From assembly GCA_001414325.1 (NCBI GenBank), contig LLKB01000005.1, positions 295,060 through 359,059 on the forward strand: a DNA stretch of 64,000 nucleotides, written 5' to 3'. The translations under genes and the position numbers were made by a program. The notes under the pieces are model-generated. The model was not told where the DNA came from. It searched no databases and worked only from the letters and a program-made list of their open reading frames with translations. Below are positions 9,140 to 18,111 of the stretch, one piece after another; position 1 is the first letter of the stretch, and every line of letters starts with the position of its first letter. The DNA comes from Butyribacter intestini (GTDB lineage: Bacteria > Bacillota > Clostridia > Lachnospirales > Lachnospiraceae).

Positions 9140-10068
9140 CACTCAATCGCCCTCTTTGATGATACTTTAGCAAGTGCTCTTCTGTCACAAATAATAGAAA
9201 GTGCTTCCTTCATATTCTGCATATATGCGTCTTTGCAACATCCACCGTCCTCTCCGTCAATTGTCCACTGAATATCATCATCACTTATTATATGTATAAA
9301 ACTGCTGCTTAAATAACACATATTTTCAGCATCAAGCTGTTTTGACAAAAGTGCATTTAAAACCTGCTGTAATTCAATAGGATTTTTAAGACTCTTTATG
9401 AGAAGTGCTTCAAAAAGTCCATCATCCATTTTAATATTTTTCTTTTCATAATATTTATATCCTGCAACCGAAACAGAATTACTGATAAGCCCTAATATAA
9501 ACTCATCCTCAATAACTCCTCCGTCATATTCTATCTTCATATGATGAGGTTTTATATCTGCGATATGTTTTAAAGCTTCAATAAAATAAGCCGCCTTTCC
9601 AAGTGCATTTTTCCACTCCTGCGGTGTCTGATAAGAGACTTCAGTAAATGCACCAAACCCCGCAACATATGTAAAATATCTGTCATTGAACTTTCCCATA
9701 TCGCAGTTAAAAACATCACCATCCGCAATAAGTGATGCTGCATTTTTCATAACTCTTGGAATTTTCAGGCTTGATGCAAAATCGTTGACAGTCCCTGCAG
9801 GTATATATCCGCATATAGGTCTTTTTTCAAGCTTCATAATCCCTGTAGCAACCTCGTTCATAGTACCATCACCGCCAGAGCAGACTATATAATCATATCT
9901 CTCACCTTTTTTCTCTATAATCTTTGTGGCATCCTCCCTGCCCCTAGTGGCAAAAATAGTAACCTCAAACCCCTCTTTACAAAAAATCTGTATTATCTCA
10001 GATAATTTATTTTTAATCTGCTCCTTACCTGCCATAGGGTTATAAATAAATAACATTTTTTTACTCAT
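9139..10068 (-). CDS. Diacylglycerol kinase-family lipid kinase (YegS/DgkB type)
   Basis: A 309-residue member of the DAGK catalytic family. It begins MLFIYNPMAGK (NPxxG nucleotide motif) and has CSGGDGTMNEVATG (GGDGT, near 80-90), CGYIPAGTVNDFA and VAGFGAFTEVSY, all core motifs of DgkB/YegS/BmrU kinases that phosphorylate diacylglycerol or related lipids. The C-terminal WTIDGEDG is also family-typical. It overlaps dus by one base in a two-gene operon. The exact lipid is not predictable. Confidence 0.9.
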   Translation of the reverse strand: MSKKMLFIYNPMAGKEQIKNKLSEIIQIFCKEGFEVTIFATRGREDATKIIEKKGERYDYIVCSGGDGTMNEVATGIMKLEKRPICGYIPAGTVNDFASSLKIPRVMKNAASLIADGDVFNCDMGKFNDRYFTYVAGFGAFTEVSYQTPQEWKNALGKAAYFIEALKHIADIKPHHMKIEYDGGVIEDEFILGLISNSVSVAGYKYYEKKNIKMDDGLFEALLIKSLKNPIELQQVLNALLSKQLDAENMCYLSSSFIHIISDDDIQWTIDGEDGGCCKDAYMQNMKEALSIICDRRALAKVSSKRAIE

Positions 10069-10098
10069 AAAGTAACCTCACTTATCATCTTAAATATT

Positions 10099-10278
10099 AT
10101 GATGTTGGTGTCCAAATGTATTTTGTCTCCAACTGATGCCACAGATTGCTAAATTGCTTTGCAATTTTCGCAATCCTGCAAACACCTCAAATATCATTGT
10201 CAGTGTTTGATTTGTCAAGCCGGCAGATAGCAATGTGTGTAAACATACATTGCTATCTGCTTTTGACCTTTGCATCAT
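10099..10278 (+). repeat. 180-bp copy of an ATGATGTTGG interspersed repeat family
   Basis: The stretch starts ATGATGTTGG and ends CATCAT, opens with a hairpin (GTTGG...CCAAC), then CTGATGC...GATTGCT, and closes with CATTGCTATCTGCTTTTGACCTT. The same ends bound the 84-bp copy at 16032-16115, and the opening hairpin recurs inverted at 13591-13625. The termini are short inverted repeats, as in a non-autonomous mobile element. It fills most of the 385-bp gap between the lipid kinase and queA. No coding sequence is seen in it. Confidence 0.6.
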
Positions 10279-10312
10279 ATTATACCGTTATAATTTACTC
10301 TTTGCAAATGTT

Positions 10313-10341
10313 TTGTTCGGTGTTATGATATAAACTATAAA
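10313..10341 (+). promoter_or_regulatory. Candidate promoter of queA
   Basis: TTGTTC (10313-10318), 17 bp, TATAAA (10336-10341), about 110 bp before the queA ATG. No riboswitch fold was recognised in the leader. Confidence 0.4.
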
Positions 10342-10453
10342 TAATAATAAATGTTTGGAAAATTATCAATATATTATTCGATTGTGCTGATATGATAAAC
10401 AATCACATAGCCTGGAATAAATTTACCAAACAGAAATAAACCGGAGGTCCCAA

Positions 10454-11707
10454 ATGAAAACTGCTGATTTTTACTATGAATTACCTGAGGAACTTATTGC
10501 ACAGGATCCTCTTTCAGATAGAGCCGCTTCAAGACTGCTCGTTATAGACAAGATTACCGAAAAACGCACACACACAGATTTCCACCATATAGGCAATTAC
10601 TTAAATCCGGGCGACTGCCTTGTTATAAACAATACAAAAGTTATCCCTGCCAGACTTATCGGTGAAAGAGAAAACACCGGTGGCAAAGTTGAATTACTAC
10701 TTTTAAAGAGAAAAGAAAATAATATCTGGGAAACTCTTGTAAAGCCCGGCAAAAAGGCGCGTATCGGTTCAAGGATAGTTTTTGGCGGCGGTATCTTAAA
10801 AGCTGAAGTCGTCGATATTATCGAAGAAGGCAACCGTCTTGTTAAATTTGAGTTTGATGGTATATTTGAGGAAATCCTTGACAAACTCGGTCAGATGCCA
10901 CTCCCTCCTTATATTACCCATCAACTTAAAGATAAAAATATGTATCAGACCGTATATGCAAAATATGAGGGTTCTGCCGCTGCACCTACAGCTGGACTTC
11001 ATTTTACAGAAAAACTTCTTGAGGATATAGAAAAAAGCGGTGTAAACATTGCAAGAGTGACACTCCATGTAGGTCTTGGCACTTTCAGACCCGTAAAAGT
11101 CGATGATGTATCAAAACATCATATGCACACTGAGTTTTATCAGGTTTCAAAAGAAGCTGCTGATACTATAAACAACACAAAGAAAAATGGTGGCAGGATT
11201 ATATGTGTCGGGACTACAAGCTGCCGTACAATAGAGTCTGCATCTGACAAAAACGGAATAGTTATGGCAGGTGAGGGCGACACTGACATATTTATATATC
11301 CCGGCTACCGTTTCAGAGTCCTTGACGGACTTATAACAAATTTCCATCTCCCTGAGTCAACACTCCTTATGCTTGTCTCTGCACTTACCGGACGGGATAA
11401 CATAATGGCAGCATACAAGGAAGCTGTTGATATGAAATACAGATTTTTCTCATTTGGAGATGCCATGTACACTGACGCAAGACGGCTTGTCTACAACCCT
11501 GACGGAACATACAATTCACTTTATTTTGAAAACGACGGAAAATTAAAAATCTCTGCTGATGAATACCAAAAAGCAGAGGAAGAATATCACAAAATATTAT
11601 TATCAGATGGAATAGATAAGGCATGGAACACATTCCACTCTGATAAATGGAATGTATCTGCCTGTGAAGAATGGTGTAAAAATAATTCAGCCAATCATCG
11701 CTTTTAA
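10454..11707 (+). CDS. queA: tRNA ribosyltransferase-isomerase QueA, with C-terminal extension
   Basis: A 417-residue enzyme that transfers the ribosyl part of S-adenosylmethionine to preQ1 at position 34 of tRNA, forming epoxyqueuosine. Family motifs are [14 protein letters not shown] at the start, [38 protein letters not shown], and [16 protein letters not shown]. Normal QueA proteins are about 340-360 residues and end near the FFSFGDAM motif, here at about residue 343. Another 74 residues with no recognised domain follow. ATG with GGAGG at 10443-10447. The stop codon falls inside the hairpin element at 11705-11824. Confidence 0.92.
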   Translation: MKTADFYYELPEELIAQDPLSDRAASRLLVIDKITEKRTHTDFHHIGNYLNPGDCLVINNTKVIPARLIGERENTGGKVELLLLKRKENNIWETLVKPGKKARIGSRIVFGGGILKAEVVDIIEEGNRLVKFEFDGIFEEILDKLGQMPLPPYITHQLKDKNMYQTVYAKYEGSAAAPTAGLHFTEKLLEDIEKSGVNIARVTLHVGLGTFRPVKVDDVSKHHMHTEFYQVSKEAADTINNTKKNGGRIICVGTTSCRTIESASDKNGIVMAGEGDTDIFIYPGYRFRVLDGLITNFHLPESTLLMLVSALTGRDNIMAAYKEAVDMKYRFFSFGDAMYTDARRLVYNPDGTYNSLYFENDGKLKISADEYQKAEEEYHKILLSDGIDKAWNTFHSDKWNVSACEEWCKNNSANHRF

Positions 11708-11824
11708 CACTATCAAGAAAGTCCCCAATTTCTGTTGCGTAAAGCAATAAGTTATTGGAGGACTTTCTTGTATCAGGAGGGGCAATCCCCTTCTGATATG
11801 CTGCGATAGCAGCTAATAGTGTTA
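11705..11824. repeat. Multi-arm hairpin element between queA and ispD
   Basis: TAACACTAT (11705-11713) and ATAGTGTTA (11816-11824) form a 9-bp outer inverted repeat. Inside are three successive hairpins: CAAGAAAGTCC/GGACTTTCTTG (11714-11724 with 11760-11770), TATCAGGAGGGG/CCCCTTCTGATA just after it, and CTGC/GCAG. The stop codons of both convergent genes lie in the outer arms. It could be a bidirectional 3'-end structure or a small mobile element. Confidence 0.6.
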
Positions 11825-12553
11825 TGAGCAAGTAGCAGAGCGGATTGAGAATATCTGCTTAGCAATAGACTCGGCAAATATCATATCTTCTTTATAAGTT
11901 ATCTTTATGTTGGTTCTCTCGCCATTTACAATGGCAACCTTTTTACCGGAGAGAACCAATATTTTTGACGCATCGGTAAGTATCCCCCGCTCACTGTCAG
12001 TAAGTGAAAAATAAAGTTCTCTAAGCTGTTTTGCATGAAATGTCTGTGGTGTCTGACACTGGTACATACTGCTCCTGTCAGGTATATTTTCTATCACACC
12101 ATTGTTACAGTCTAAAATAGTATCAACAGCAGGTATCGCCGTTGTAGCGGCACCATACTCTAAAGTTTTCCCAACATTTTCGGATATTATCCTGTTATTT
12201 ATAAACGGTCTTGCAGCATCATGCGTAACTATTATCGTATCATCATCAACACCATAATGCTCCTCTATATAAGCTATCCCGTTCATTATTGTTTCATTGC
12301 GGCTGTCACCGCCTGTAATTATCTCTATATCCGCCGCTTTTTTGTTCTCACATTTATCTTTGATAATATCTCTTGTATATCCTATCCATTCATCAGGACA
12401 AAGAACTATTATCTTCTCAAAACTTTCATACTCTATAAACCGTTCAATGGTATGCACTATTATCGGCTTGTCTCCTATCTCAAGATACTGTTTCGGTTTA
12501 TCAGCACCCATTCTGCTCCCTACACCACCTGCTAATATCAATCCAAATATCAT
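11822..12553 (-). CDS. IspD/TarI-family cytidylyltransferase
   Basis: A 243-residue nucleotidyltransferase that couples CTP to a sugar-alcohol phosphate. The CTP-binding start LILAGGVGSRMGADKPKQYLEI, THDAARPFI, IPAVDTI and QTPQTFHAKQL are shared by IspD (methylerythritol phosphate, isoprenoid pathway) and TarI (ribitol phosphate, teichoic acids). The GDKPIIVHTIERF segment is more TarI-like, so the exact substrate is open. It lies 30 bp downstream of the PRD antiterminator and probably shares its transcript. Start ATG with AAAGG upstream. Confidence 0.8.
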   Translation of the reverse strand: MIFGLILAGGVGSRMGADKPKQYLEIGDKPIIVHTIERFIEYESFEKIIVLCPDEWIGYTRDIIKDKCENKKAADIEIITGGDSRNETIMNGIAYIEEHYGVDDDTIIVTHDAARPFINNRIISENVGKTLEYGAATTAIPAVDTILDCNNGVIENIPDRSSMYQCQTPQTFHAKQLRELYFSLTDSERGILTDASKILVLSGKKVAIVNGERTNIKITYKEDMIFAESIAKQIFSIRSATCS

Positions 12554-12583
12554 ATGTTTACACCTTTACATTTTATTTTTTCA

Positions 12584-13462
12584 CTATTCTTCTGCTTCTA
12601 ACTCGCCGCTTGTTACACGGCATATGTGCATGGCAAGATAACCAATCTCTGCCTTATTTAACTTATGTTTTATCATCCCTGAAATCTCATCACAGATTTT
12701 TTCTGCCATCGCAAACTCGTCAGGATATTTAATGCTCATGTAGTCATTAAGGCTCATTTTTAATTTCTCACCCTTTATAGCCCTAACTATCATATAACGG
12801 ACATGATTCATAAGCCGGTTGTAAGCAAGCGACATTATATCTATCTTTTTGTCTATTGCTCTCTCTACAATATCCACGCACTGCCTGACTGCCCTTGCAG
12901 TCTGCATCGCATCCGAAACTTTCTCGTTATCTATTGCTGAATGAACATGAAGTGCTATATATCCCACCTCATCATCATCTATAAGAATACCAAACTTCTC
13001 CTGAATTACCGGTATGACACATAATGCAGCTTTGTATTCCATGTGAAACAAAAGCCTTATATCTTCTGTCAGCGGATTGCTTATTCTCTCGCCGTTTTTC
13101 ATTCGCTTTACCGCATAGAAAATATGGTCAGCAAGGGAAAACAGGATATTTCTGTCAATGTCACCAAACATTTTTTCAGCCTCTTTAAGCACTATATCCG
13201 CTGTTTCAAGATACTCAGGTGTAACTTCGTCAACAATATCCTTTGCATCACCTCTCTCACCACATTCCTGAAGTGAGTACACACGGCTGTCCTCTTTAAG
13301 CTCTGCTGCTGCACCGGTTTTTTTCCCGAAACCGATTCCTTTTCCCATCAAAAGATATTTATCTTCTTTATCTAAAAGATTTTCTTTTCCATGCAACTTT
13401 TCACAATCATCCAAAGCTGCAATCACTGTATTGTGATTTAATACTCTCACAACTTTATACAT
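12584..13462 (-). CDS. PRD-domain transcription antiterminator (BglG/LicT/GlcT family)
   Basis: A 292-residue RNA-binding antiterminator. Residues 1-55 match the CAT RNA-binding domain (KVLNHN-like VVRVLNHNTVIAALD, and GKGIGFGKKTG), followed by two PTS regulation domains (about 65-170 and 175-285) with conserved histidines in LADHIFYAV, GYIALHVHSAI, NRLMNHVRYM and GYLAMHICR. Phosphorylation of these histidines by PTS proteins controls binding to a leader RNA that blocks a terminator. It lies directly downstream of a PTS permease gene, its likely target. Confidence 0.88.
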   Translation of the reverse strand: MYKVVRVLNHNTVIAALDDCEKLHGKENLLDKEDKYLLMGKGIGFGKKTGAAAELKEDSRVYSLQECGERGDAKDIVDEVTPEYLETADIVLKEAEKMFGDIDRNILFSLADHIFYAVKRMKNGERISNPLTEDIRLLFHMEYKAALCVIPVIQEKFGILIDDDEVGYIALHVHSAIDNEKVSDAMQTARAVRQCVDIVERAIDKKIDIMSLAYNRLMNHVRYMIVRAIKGEKLKMSLNDYMSIKYPDEFAMAEKICDEISGMIKHKLNKAEIGYLAMHICRVTSGELEAEE

Positions 13463-13590
13463 ACCTTTTTCATCCTCTCCATAATGTAATCCTTAATGAC
13501 CATCAGCCCAAGACATCATAGCTAATACACTAGCCGACATCTTGAGCCTGATAATCAAACTTATATTTTATTCTGCTTAAATAATAAGCT

Positions 13591-13625
13591 TTTGGGGTCA
13601 AAAAGTATTTTTACCCCAACATCAT
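13591..13625 (-). repeat. End hairpin of the ATGATGTTGG repeat family (inverted copy)
   Basis: On the minus strand this reads ATGATGTTGGGGT...GACCCC, a hairpin nearly identical to the left end of the copies at 10099 and 16032. The other end of this copy is not clear; it probably extends toward 13490. It lies between the PTS permease and the antiterminator gene. Confidence 0.5.
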
Positions 13626-13649
13626 AATAACAATTTTACCACCAAAAAT

Positions 13650-15845
13650 CTACTCATAAATATCTATGGCAAAAAGTTCATCTCCTGCCTTTATATCTCC
13701 CGTTTTTAAAAGGCGTACTTTCTGATTGTCTTCAAGTTCAGTACATAAAACCGGTGAAACAAGTGATGGTGCATTTTCTTTTAAGTAGTCAATATCTATC
13801 TTCATAAGCGGCTCTCCCTTTTTAACCTTCTGACCGCTTTCGACAAACACTTCAAAGCCTTTTCCATCAAGTTTTACCGTATCTATACCTATATGAAGCA
13901 GGAGACTAAGTCCTGAATCCGTCATAAATCCAATAGCATGTTTTGTATCAAATACAAATACTACCTCTCCATCCTCAGGTGCTTTTATAATGGCATCCTC
14001 AGGTGTAACAACAGCTCCGTCTCCCATCATCTTACCTGCAAATCCTTCGTCAGGTGCAGTAGATAAATCTGCCGCCGTTCCAGTTATAGGACTTGACACA
14101 ACAACTGTCTTTACAACTTTTTTTTCATTGTCGGCATTTGGCTCATTTTCCTGTTTATCTTCAATCTTTTTATTAATCTCTCCTGATAAATCTTCACTGC
14201 TTTCAGTATATTCCATATCAGGTGCAGTTTCAAGATAATCTTCAAGATTTGATTTAATAACAGTTACATGAGGTCCATAGATAATCTGAACCCCGTTACC
14301 TTTATGGATAACACCGCTCGCTCCCGTAGCTTTAAGTGCCGCATCATTTACAAGGTCAGGATTTATTACAGTACAGCGCAGTCTTGTCGCACAGCAGTCA
14401 ACCGTATCTATATTTTTCTTTCCGCCAAGTCCTCTTGTTATATCCCTGCTAAGTTCATCCTCTACCGCTACACCGTCGGCATTGTTCCCTTTTGCCTTTC
14501 TTGCGTTCACATCGGCTTTTGTATAAAGTTTAACCTCCCCTGCATCATCTTCCCTGCCCGGAGTTTTAAGGTTAAATTTTTTGATAAGGAATGAAAATAT
14601 AACATAATACAATATAAAATAAATTATACCGACTGGAATTATCCTAAACCAGCTCGTCTTATCATTTCCCTGAAGTATTCCGAAAAGGAAAAGGTCAAGA
14701 AGTCCACCTGAGAAAGTAAGACCTACTGCTATATTTAAGATGTGTGCTATCATATAAGCTGCACCTGCAAGTACAACCTGAACACCGAATAATATCGGTG
14801 CTACAAAGAGGAATGAAAACTCAATAGGCTCTGTGATACCTGTAAGCATACAGGTAAGTGCTGCCGAGAACAAAAGTCCCCCTGCCTGTTTCTTCTTTTC
14901 AGGCTTTGCAGTACGATACATGGCAAGTGCCGCACCCGGCAGACCAAATATCATAAAGATAAACTCACCTGAGAAATATCTTGTCGCATCAGCACTAAAA
15001 TGTGTAATATGTGCTGAATCAGCAAGCTGTGCAAAGAAAATATTTTGTCCACCCTGAACAAGATTTCCTGCAACATTCATAGTTCCACCGACCGCCGTCT
15101 GCCAGAAAGGCATATAAAATACATGATGGAGTCCAAATGGAATAAGAGCTCTCTTAATTATACCAAAAGCAAGTGTTCCAAGATAACCACTGCCAGTAAC
15201 AAGACCGCCAAGTGCATAAATACCGTTCTGGACTACAGGCCATACGAAATACATTAAAATTCCTACAAACATATAAACGATAGTTGAAATAATAGGAACA
15301 AATCTTGAACCCGCAAAAAATGACAATGCATTAGGAAGCTGTATCTTGTGAAAACGGTTGTGAAGTGCCGCAACGCCAAGACCTACTATGATACCGCCAA
15401 AAACACCCATCTGCAAAGTATTTATACCACAGACAGAAGCTATCGTTCCCTCAAGCACATCTTTTGATATACTTCCATCAGAAAGAATTTTTCCGTTTAT
15501 CTCAAGCATACTGCTGATGGATATGTTCATAACAAAATATGCGATAACTGCAGACAAAGCAGAAACTTCTTTTTCCTTCTTTGCCATTCCAATAGCAACA
15601 CCGACTGCAAACAACAACGGCAGATTGTCAAAAACAGCACTTCCGACCTTGTTCATAATCACAAGCAGTGCGTGCAAGATAGTACCATCTCCGAGAATCT
15701 TTCCAAGATTATACATCTCAATAGTTGTCTCATTCGTAAACGAACTTCCAAGTCCGAGTAAAAGCCCTGCTACAGGCAAGATTGCGATTGGAAGCATGAA
15801 ACTTCTTCCAATTCTCTGTAAGACTTCAAAAATTTTGTCTTTCAT
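13650..15845 (-). CDS. PTS EIICBA permease, glucose/N-acetylglucosamine family
   Basis: A 731-residue single-chain PTS transporter. The EIIC domain (about 1-400) starts MKDKIFEVLQRIGRSFMLPIAILPVAG and has many membrane segments and the GITEPIEFSFLF motif; EIIB follows with the phospho-Cys region DCCATRLRC; EIIA ends the chain with GLSLLLHIGIDTVKL, containing the phospho-His. It imports and phosphorylates a hexose, probably glucose or N-acetylglucosamine. The frame is open 75 bases further upstream, but GGAG before the ATG at 15845 fixes the start. Regulation by the adjacent PRD antiterminator is expected. Confidence 0.9.
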   Translation of the reverse strand: MKDKIFEVLQRIGRSFMLPIAILPVAGLLLGLGSSFTNETTIEMYNLGKILGDGTILHALLVIMNKVGSAVFDNLPLLFAVGVAIGMAKKEKEVSALSAVIAYFVMNISISSMLEINGKILSDGSISKDVLEGTIASVCGINTLQMGVFGGIIVGLGVAALHNRFHKIQLPNALSFFAGSRFVPIISTIVYMFVGILMYFVWPVVQNGIYALGGLVTGSGYLGTLAFGIIKRALIPFGLHHVFYMPFWQTAVGGTMNVAGNLVQGGQNIFFAQLADSAHITHFSADATRYFSGEFIFMIFGLPGAALAMYRTAKPEKKKQAGGLLFSAALTCMLTGITEPIEFSFLFVAPILFGVQVVLAGAAYMIAHILNIAVGLTFSGGLLDLFLFGILQGNDKTSWFRIIPVGIIYFILYYVIFSFLIKKFNLKTPGREDDAGEVKLYTKADVNARKAKGNNADGVAVEDELSRDITRGLGGKKNIDTVDCCATRLRCTVINPDLVNDAALKATGASGVIHKGNGVQIIYGPHVTVIKSNLEDYLETAPDMEYTESSEDLSGEINKKIEDKQENEPNADNEKKVVKTVVVSSPITGTAADLSTAPDEGFAGKMMGDGAVVTPEDAIIKAPEDGEVVFVFDTKHAIGFMTDSGLSLLLHIGIDTVKLDGKGFEVFVESGQKVKKGEPLMKIDIDYLKENAPSLVSPVLCTELEDNQKVRLLKTGDIKAGDELFAIDIYE

Positions 15846-15880
15846 AATAATCTCCATTTCTGCACACATTTTTTGCATAA

Positions 15881-15968
15881 TGTGAAATATAATATATTTC
15901 ACATATAAGATTTGCGTCAAGTGTGCACAGACACAAATCTTGTGTATGAAAAATCGGATTTTTCATAC
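15881..15968 (-). promoter_or_regulatory. Palindrome cluster and promoter upstream of the PTS gene
   Basis: Three palindromes lie within 90 bp: a perfect 23-bp one with 11-bp arms (15881-15903), a 15-bp one (15931-15945) and a perfect 25-bp one with 12-bp arms (15944-15968). A minus-strand TTGACG (15915-15920) with 18-bp spacing to TATATT (15891-15896) puts the first palindrome over a possible -10 box. No classical RAT/terminator pair was recognised. The 448-bp gap also holds the repeat at 16032-16115. Confidence 0.45.
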
Positions 15969-16031
15969 TATCATCACTTTCTGTGATACTTATATGGAAG
16001 CGTTCTTCGTAAAGTGCTCTTACAATAAACA

Positions 16032-16115
16032 ATGATGTTGGGGGCAAAAGGTATTTTGACCCTAACTGATGCTGCGGATTGCTTCATTGCTATCTACTTT
16101 TGACCTTAACATCAT
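16032..16115 (+). repeat. 84-bp copy of the ATGATGTTGG repeat family
   Basis: It starts ATGATGTTGGGGGCAAAAG and ends CTTTTGACCTTAACATCAT, so its termini are imperfect inverted repeats of about 18 bp. It carries the same internal order (end hairpin, CTGATGC, GATTGCT, CATTGCTATCT) as the 180-bp copy but lacks about 95 bp of the middle. Confidence 0.6.
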
Positions 16116-16293
16116 TATATAAAAGTTTCTCTGAAACTTTTCCAAAATTCACTTTATAAACACATAAAAAAAGAGACACTAACTCCACATAAATATACTA
16201 TTTGCAATTTATGTATAGTTAATGCCTCGATTTTATAAAATCAAGTAACATACTATTTACTATTTTTATATCACTTTTTGGAATTAATGTCAA

Positions 16294-16914
16294 TTACTTT
16301 TTTGCAATTAATATATATTTATATGCCTGTTCCTCGTCTATGGCAAATTGTTTTATCAACTGCTCCGCAATCTGCTCATCTGAATAGTCTAACCCTGCCA
16401 ATATCTTAATAGTTCCACTAATTCCCTGTTCTATGCCACGCTCCAGGCCCTGCTCCAAGCCTTGTTCCAATCCCTGCTCCAAGCCCTGTTCAAATTTTTC
16501 CTGATAACTCATCTGTAAAGTCATATAATCCAACCTCCATTTCTCGTTATCTCTTACTTTTTTGACTGCCTGCTCCAATTCTTCCGTAAACTCATCTGAT
16601 GGTGCCTCTCCGTCTATATAATTTAGTAGCTTTTTCATTTCAGGACTTACATCATCAAGTGTCCCTTTTGTATTTAAAATTATCTTTGTAGTATCATCAC
16701 CAAGCGGTAATTCCAAATCTTCAATACAACGATTTTCAAATGTATATACATGACGACCTAATCCGAACAAATCAAATGTGCATATAAATATAACAAAACT
16801 CTTTTTGAGATTTTTATAGTTTTCTCCTTTTTCCAGTATATTTAAATCTATCATCCCCTGATAATAACGCATCCTCTTTGGCAGATTATCTTTTAAAATC
16901 TTTTTATCATACAT
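16294..16914 (-). pseudogene. Rpn-family (PD-(D/E)XK) nuclease, N-terminally truncated
   Basis: The 206-residue product matches the C-terminal two thirds of Rpn/PDDEXK_2 proteins: LPKRMRYYQGMIDLNILEKG, SFVIFICTFDLFGLGRHVYTFENRC and LNTKGTLDDVSPEMKKLL. Full proteins are about 300 residues, and the missing first ~100 residues carry the catalytic Asp, Glu and Lys. Residues about 145-170 are a run of Glu-Gln-Gly-Leu tetrapeptides encoded by near-identical 12-bp repeats, typical of the family and prone to slippage. An ATG exists, so a shortened protein could be made, but no active site would be present. Confidence 0.75.
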
Positions 16915-17041
16915 CCCCCTTAAAAACCTTATTTTGCATATATAGTTTCCACATATCTGTTACAAAAATTTCTATAATACATCATATACTACAATATTTT
17001 ATATAAGGTATAGCAAAAATCTTCAATAATATTTTCACAAA

Positions 17042-17084
17042 AAAAGACCGCACCATACTCTCGCATGATGCAGCCATTTTTGTG
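17042..17084. terminator. Imperfect hairpin terminator
   Basis: GACCGCACCAT pairs with ATGATGCAGCC (with G-U pairs) around a nine-base loop, with A-run before and T-run after. It marks the left edge of the prophage remnant. Confidence 0.5.
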
Positions 17085-17156
17085 TAACAAATAATTTGAA
17101 TATTAATTTTGATTGTTGGTGAAGATGATGTGTTAAGCACATCCTTAACCTAATCT

Positions 17157-18111
17157 ACTCTTGCAGAACTATGCTCATATTAAATTTGGTAATCCTAGTG
17201 CTAGTCTTGACATAATTCATGCAAAAATCATGGAGATTGTTAATGCCGAAGTAGAAACTGGTCGTGGTGGCAAGAGTATGTTGGACAAGGTGTAAATACA
17301 ATCCGTGAATTAGACGAAGCAATGACAGAGGTTCGTAAGGTTTCTGAAGGAACAGAAGCACAATATAAATCTTTTCAACAAACTGTATCTTCTACGGCAC
17401 AAGAAATAGCGAGTACAAATAAAGAATTGATTAACTCAAGTGCTGATTTCTCACGTCTTGGATATTCACTTGAACAAGCAGAAAGTCTTGCTAAAAATAC
17501 AACATTGTTTGTCAATGTTGGTGATGGTATAGATATTACTGCTGCGACTGAGGATATGATTACAGCTATGAAAGCTTTTGATATTAAAGCTGAAGATAGT
17601 ATAAAAATTGTTGACAATTATAATCAGATCGGCAACAAATTTGCTTTGAGTGCTACAGATATAGGCGAAGCCATGAAGCGTTCCGCATCTGCTCTTGAAA
17701 CTGGAAATAGCTGTTTGGAATAATCTAAGTGATTCCTCACAAGCAGCCACTCTTGAGCTTGTTGCAGGTAAAACAAGAGCCAATAACGTAGCTGCATTGT
17801 TAAAAAATTATAAACAAATTGATAATGTTCTTGGGAGTCTTGGTTAAGCCGAAGGTTCTGCTTTAAGAGAAAATGATGCTATAGTTGATAGTATTAATGG
17901 TCGAATTAAGATTTTATCTGCTTCTATAGAAAATTTCTGGAAAACAGCTATTGATAATTCTGTAATTAAAAACGGCGTATCTGCTTTAACCTCTCTCGTA
18001 GAAGGTGCAATGAAACTCGTTGACACATTTGGTCTTCTTCCTCCAATTCTTACTACTGTAGGTGCAGCTCTCTCACTTAAAAACATCGGTAAATGTTACA
18101 TGAGTGCATAA
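17157..18111 (+). pseudogene. Phage tail tape-measure protein remnant
   Basis: The segment is coding-like but spread over several frames. One frame gives NYAHIKFGNPSASLDIIHAK and stops near 17295; another gives GVNTIRELDEAMTEVRKVSE and then the hallmark run from SRLGYSLEQAESLAKNTTLF through IGEAMKRSASALETGN (17322-17720), which aligns with the conserved region of phage tape-measure proteins; a third continues SDSSQAATLELVAGKTRANN, crosses a TAA near 17846, and runs to LSLKNIGKCYMSA. At least two frameshifts and one stop make it inactive. A second fragment lies at 20903-21286. Confidence 0.8.

Noticed and set aside
10069-10453. PreQ1 riboswitch before queA
   Set aside because: The leader is mostly the interspersed repeat plus a plain promoter; no preQ1 aptamer pattern seen.
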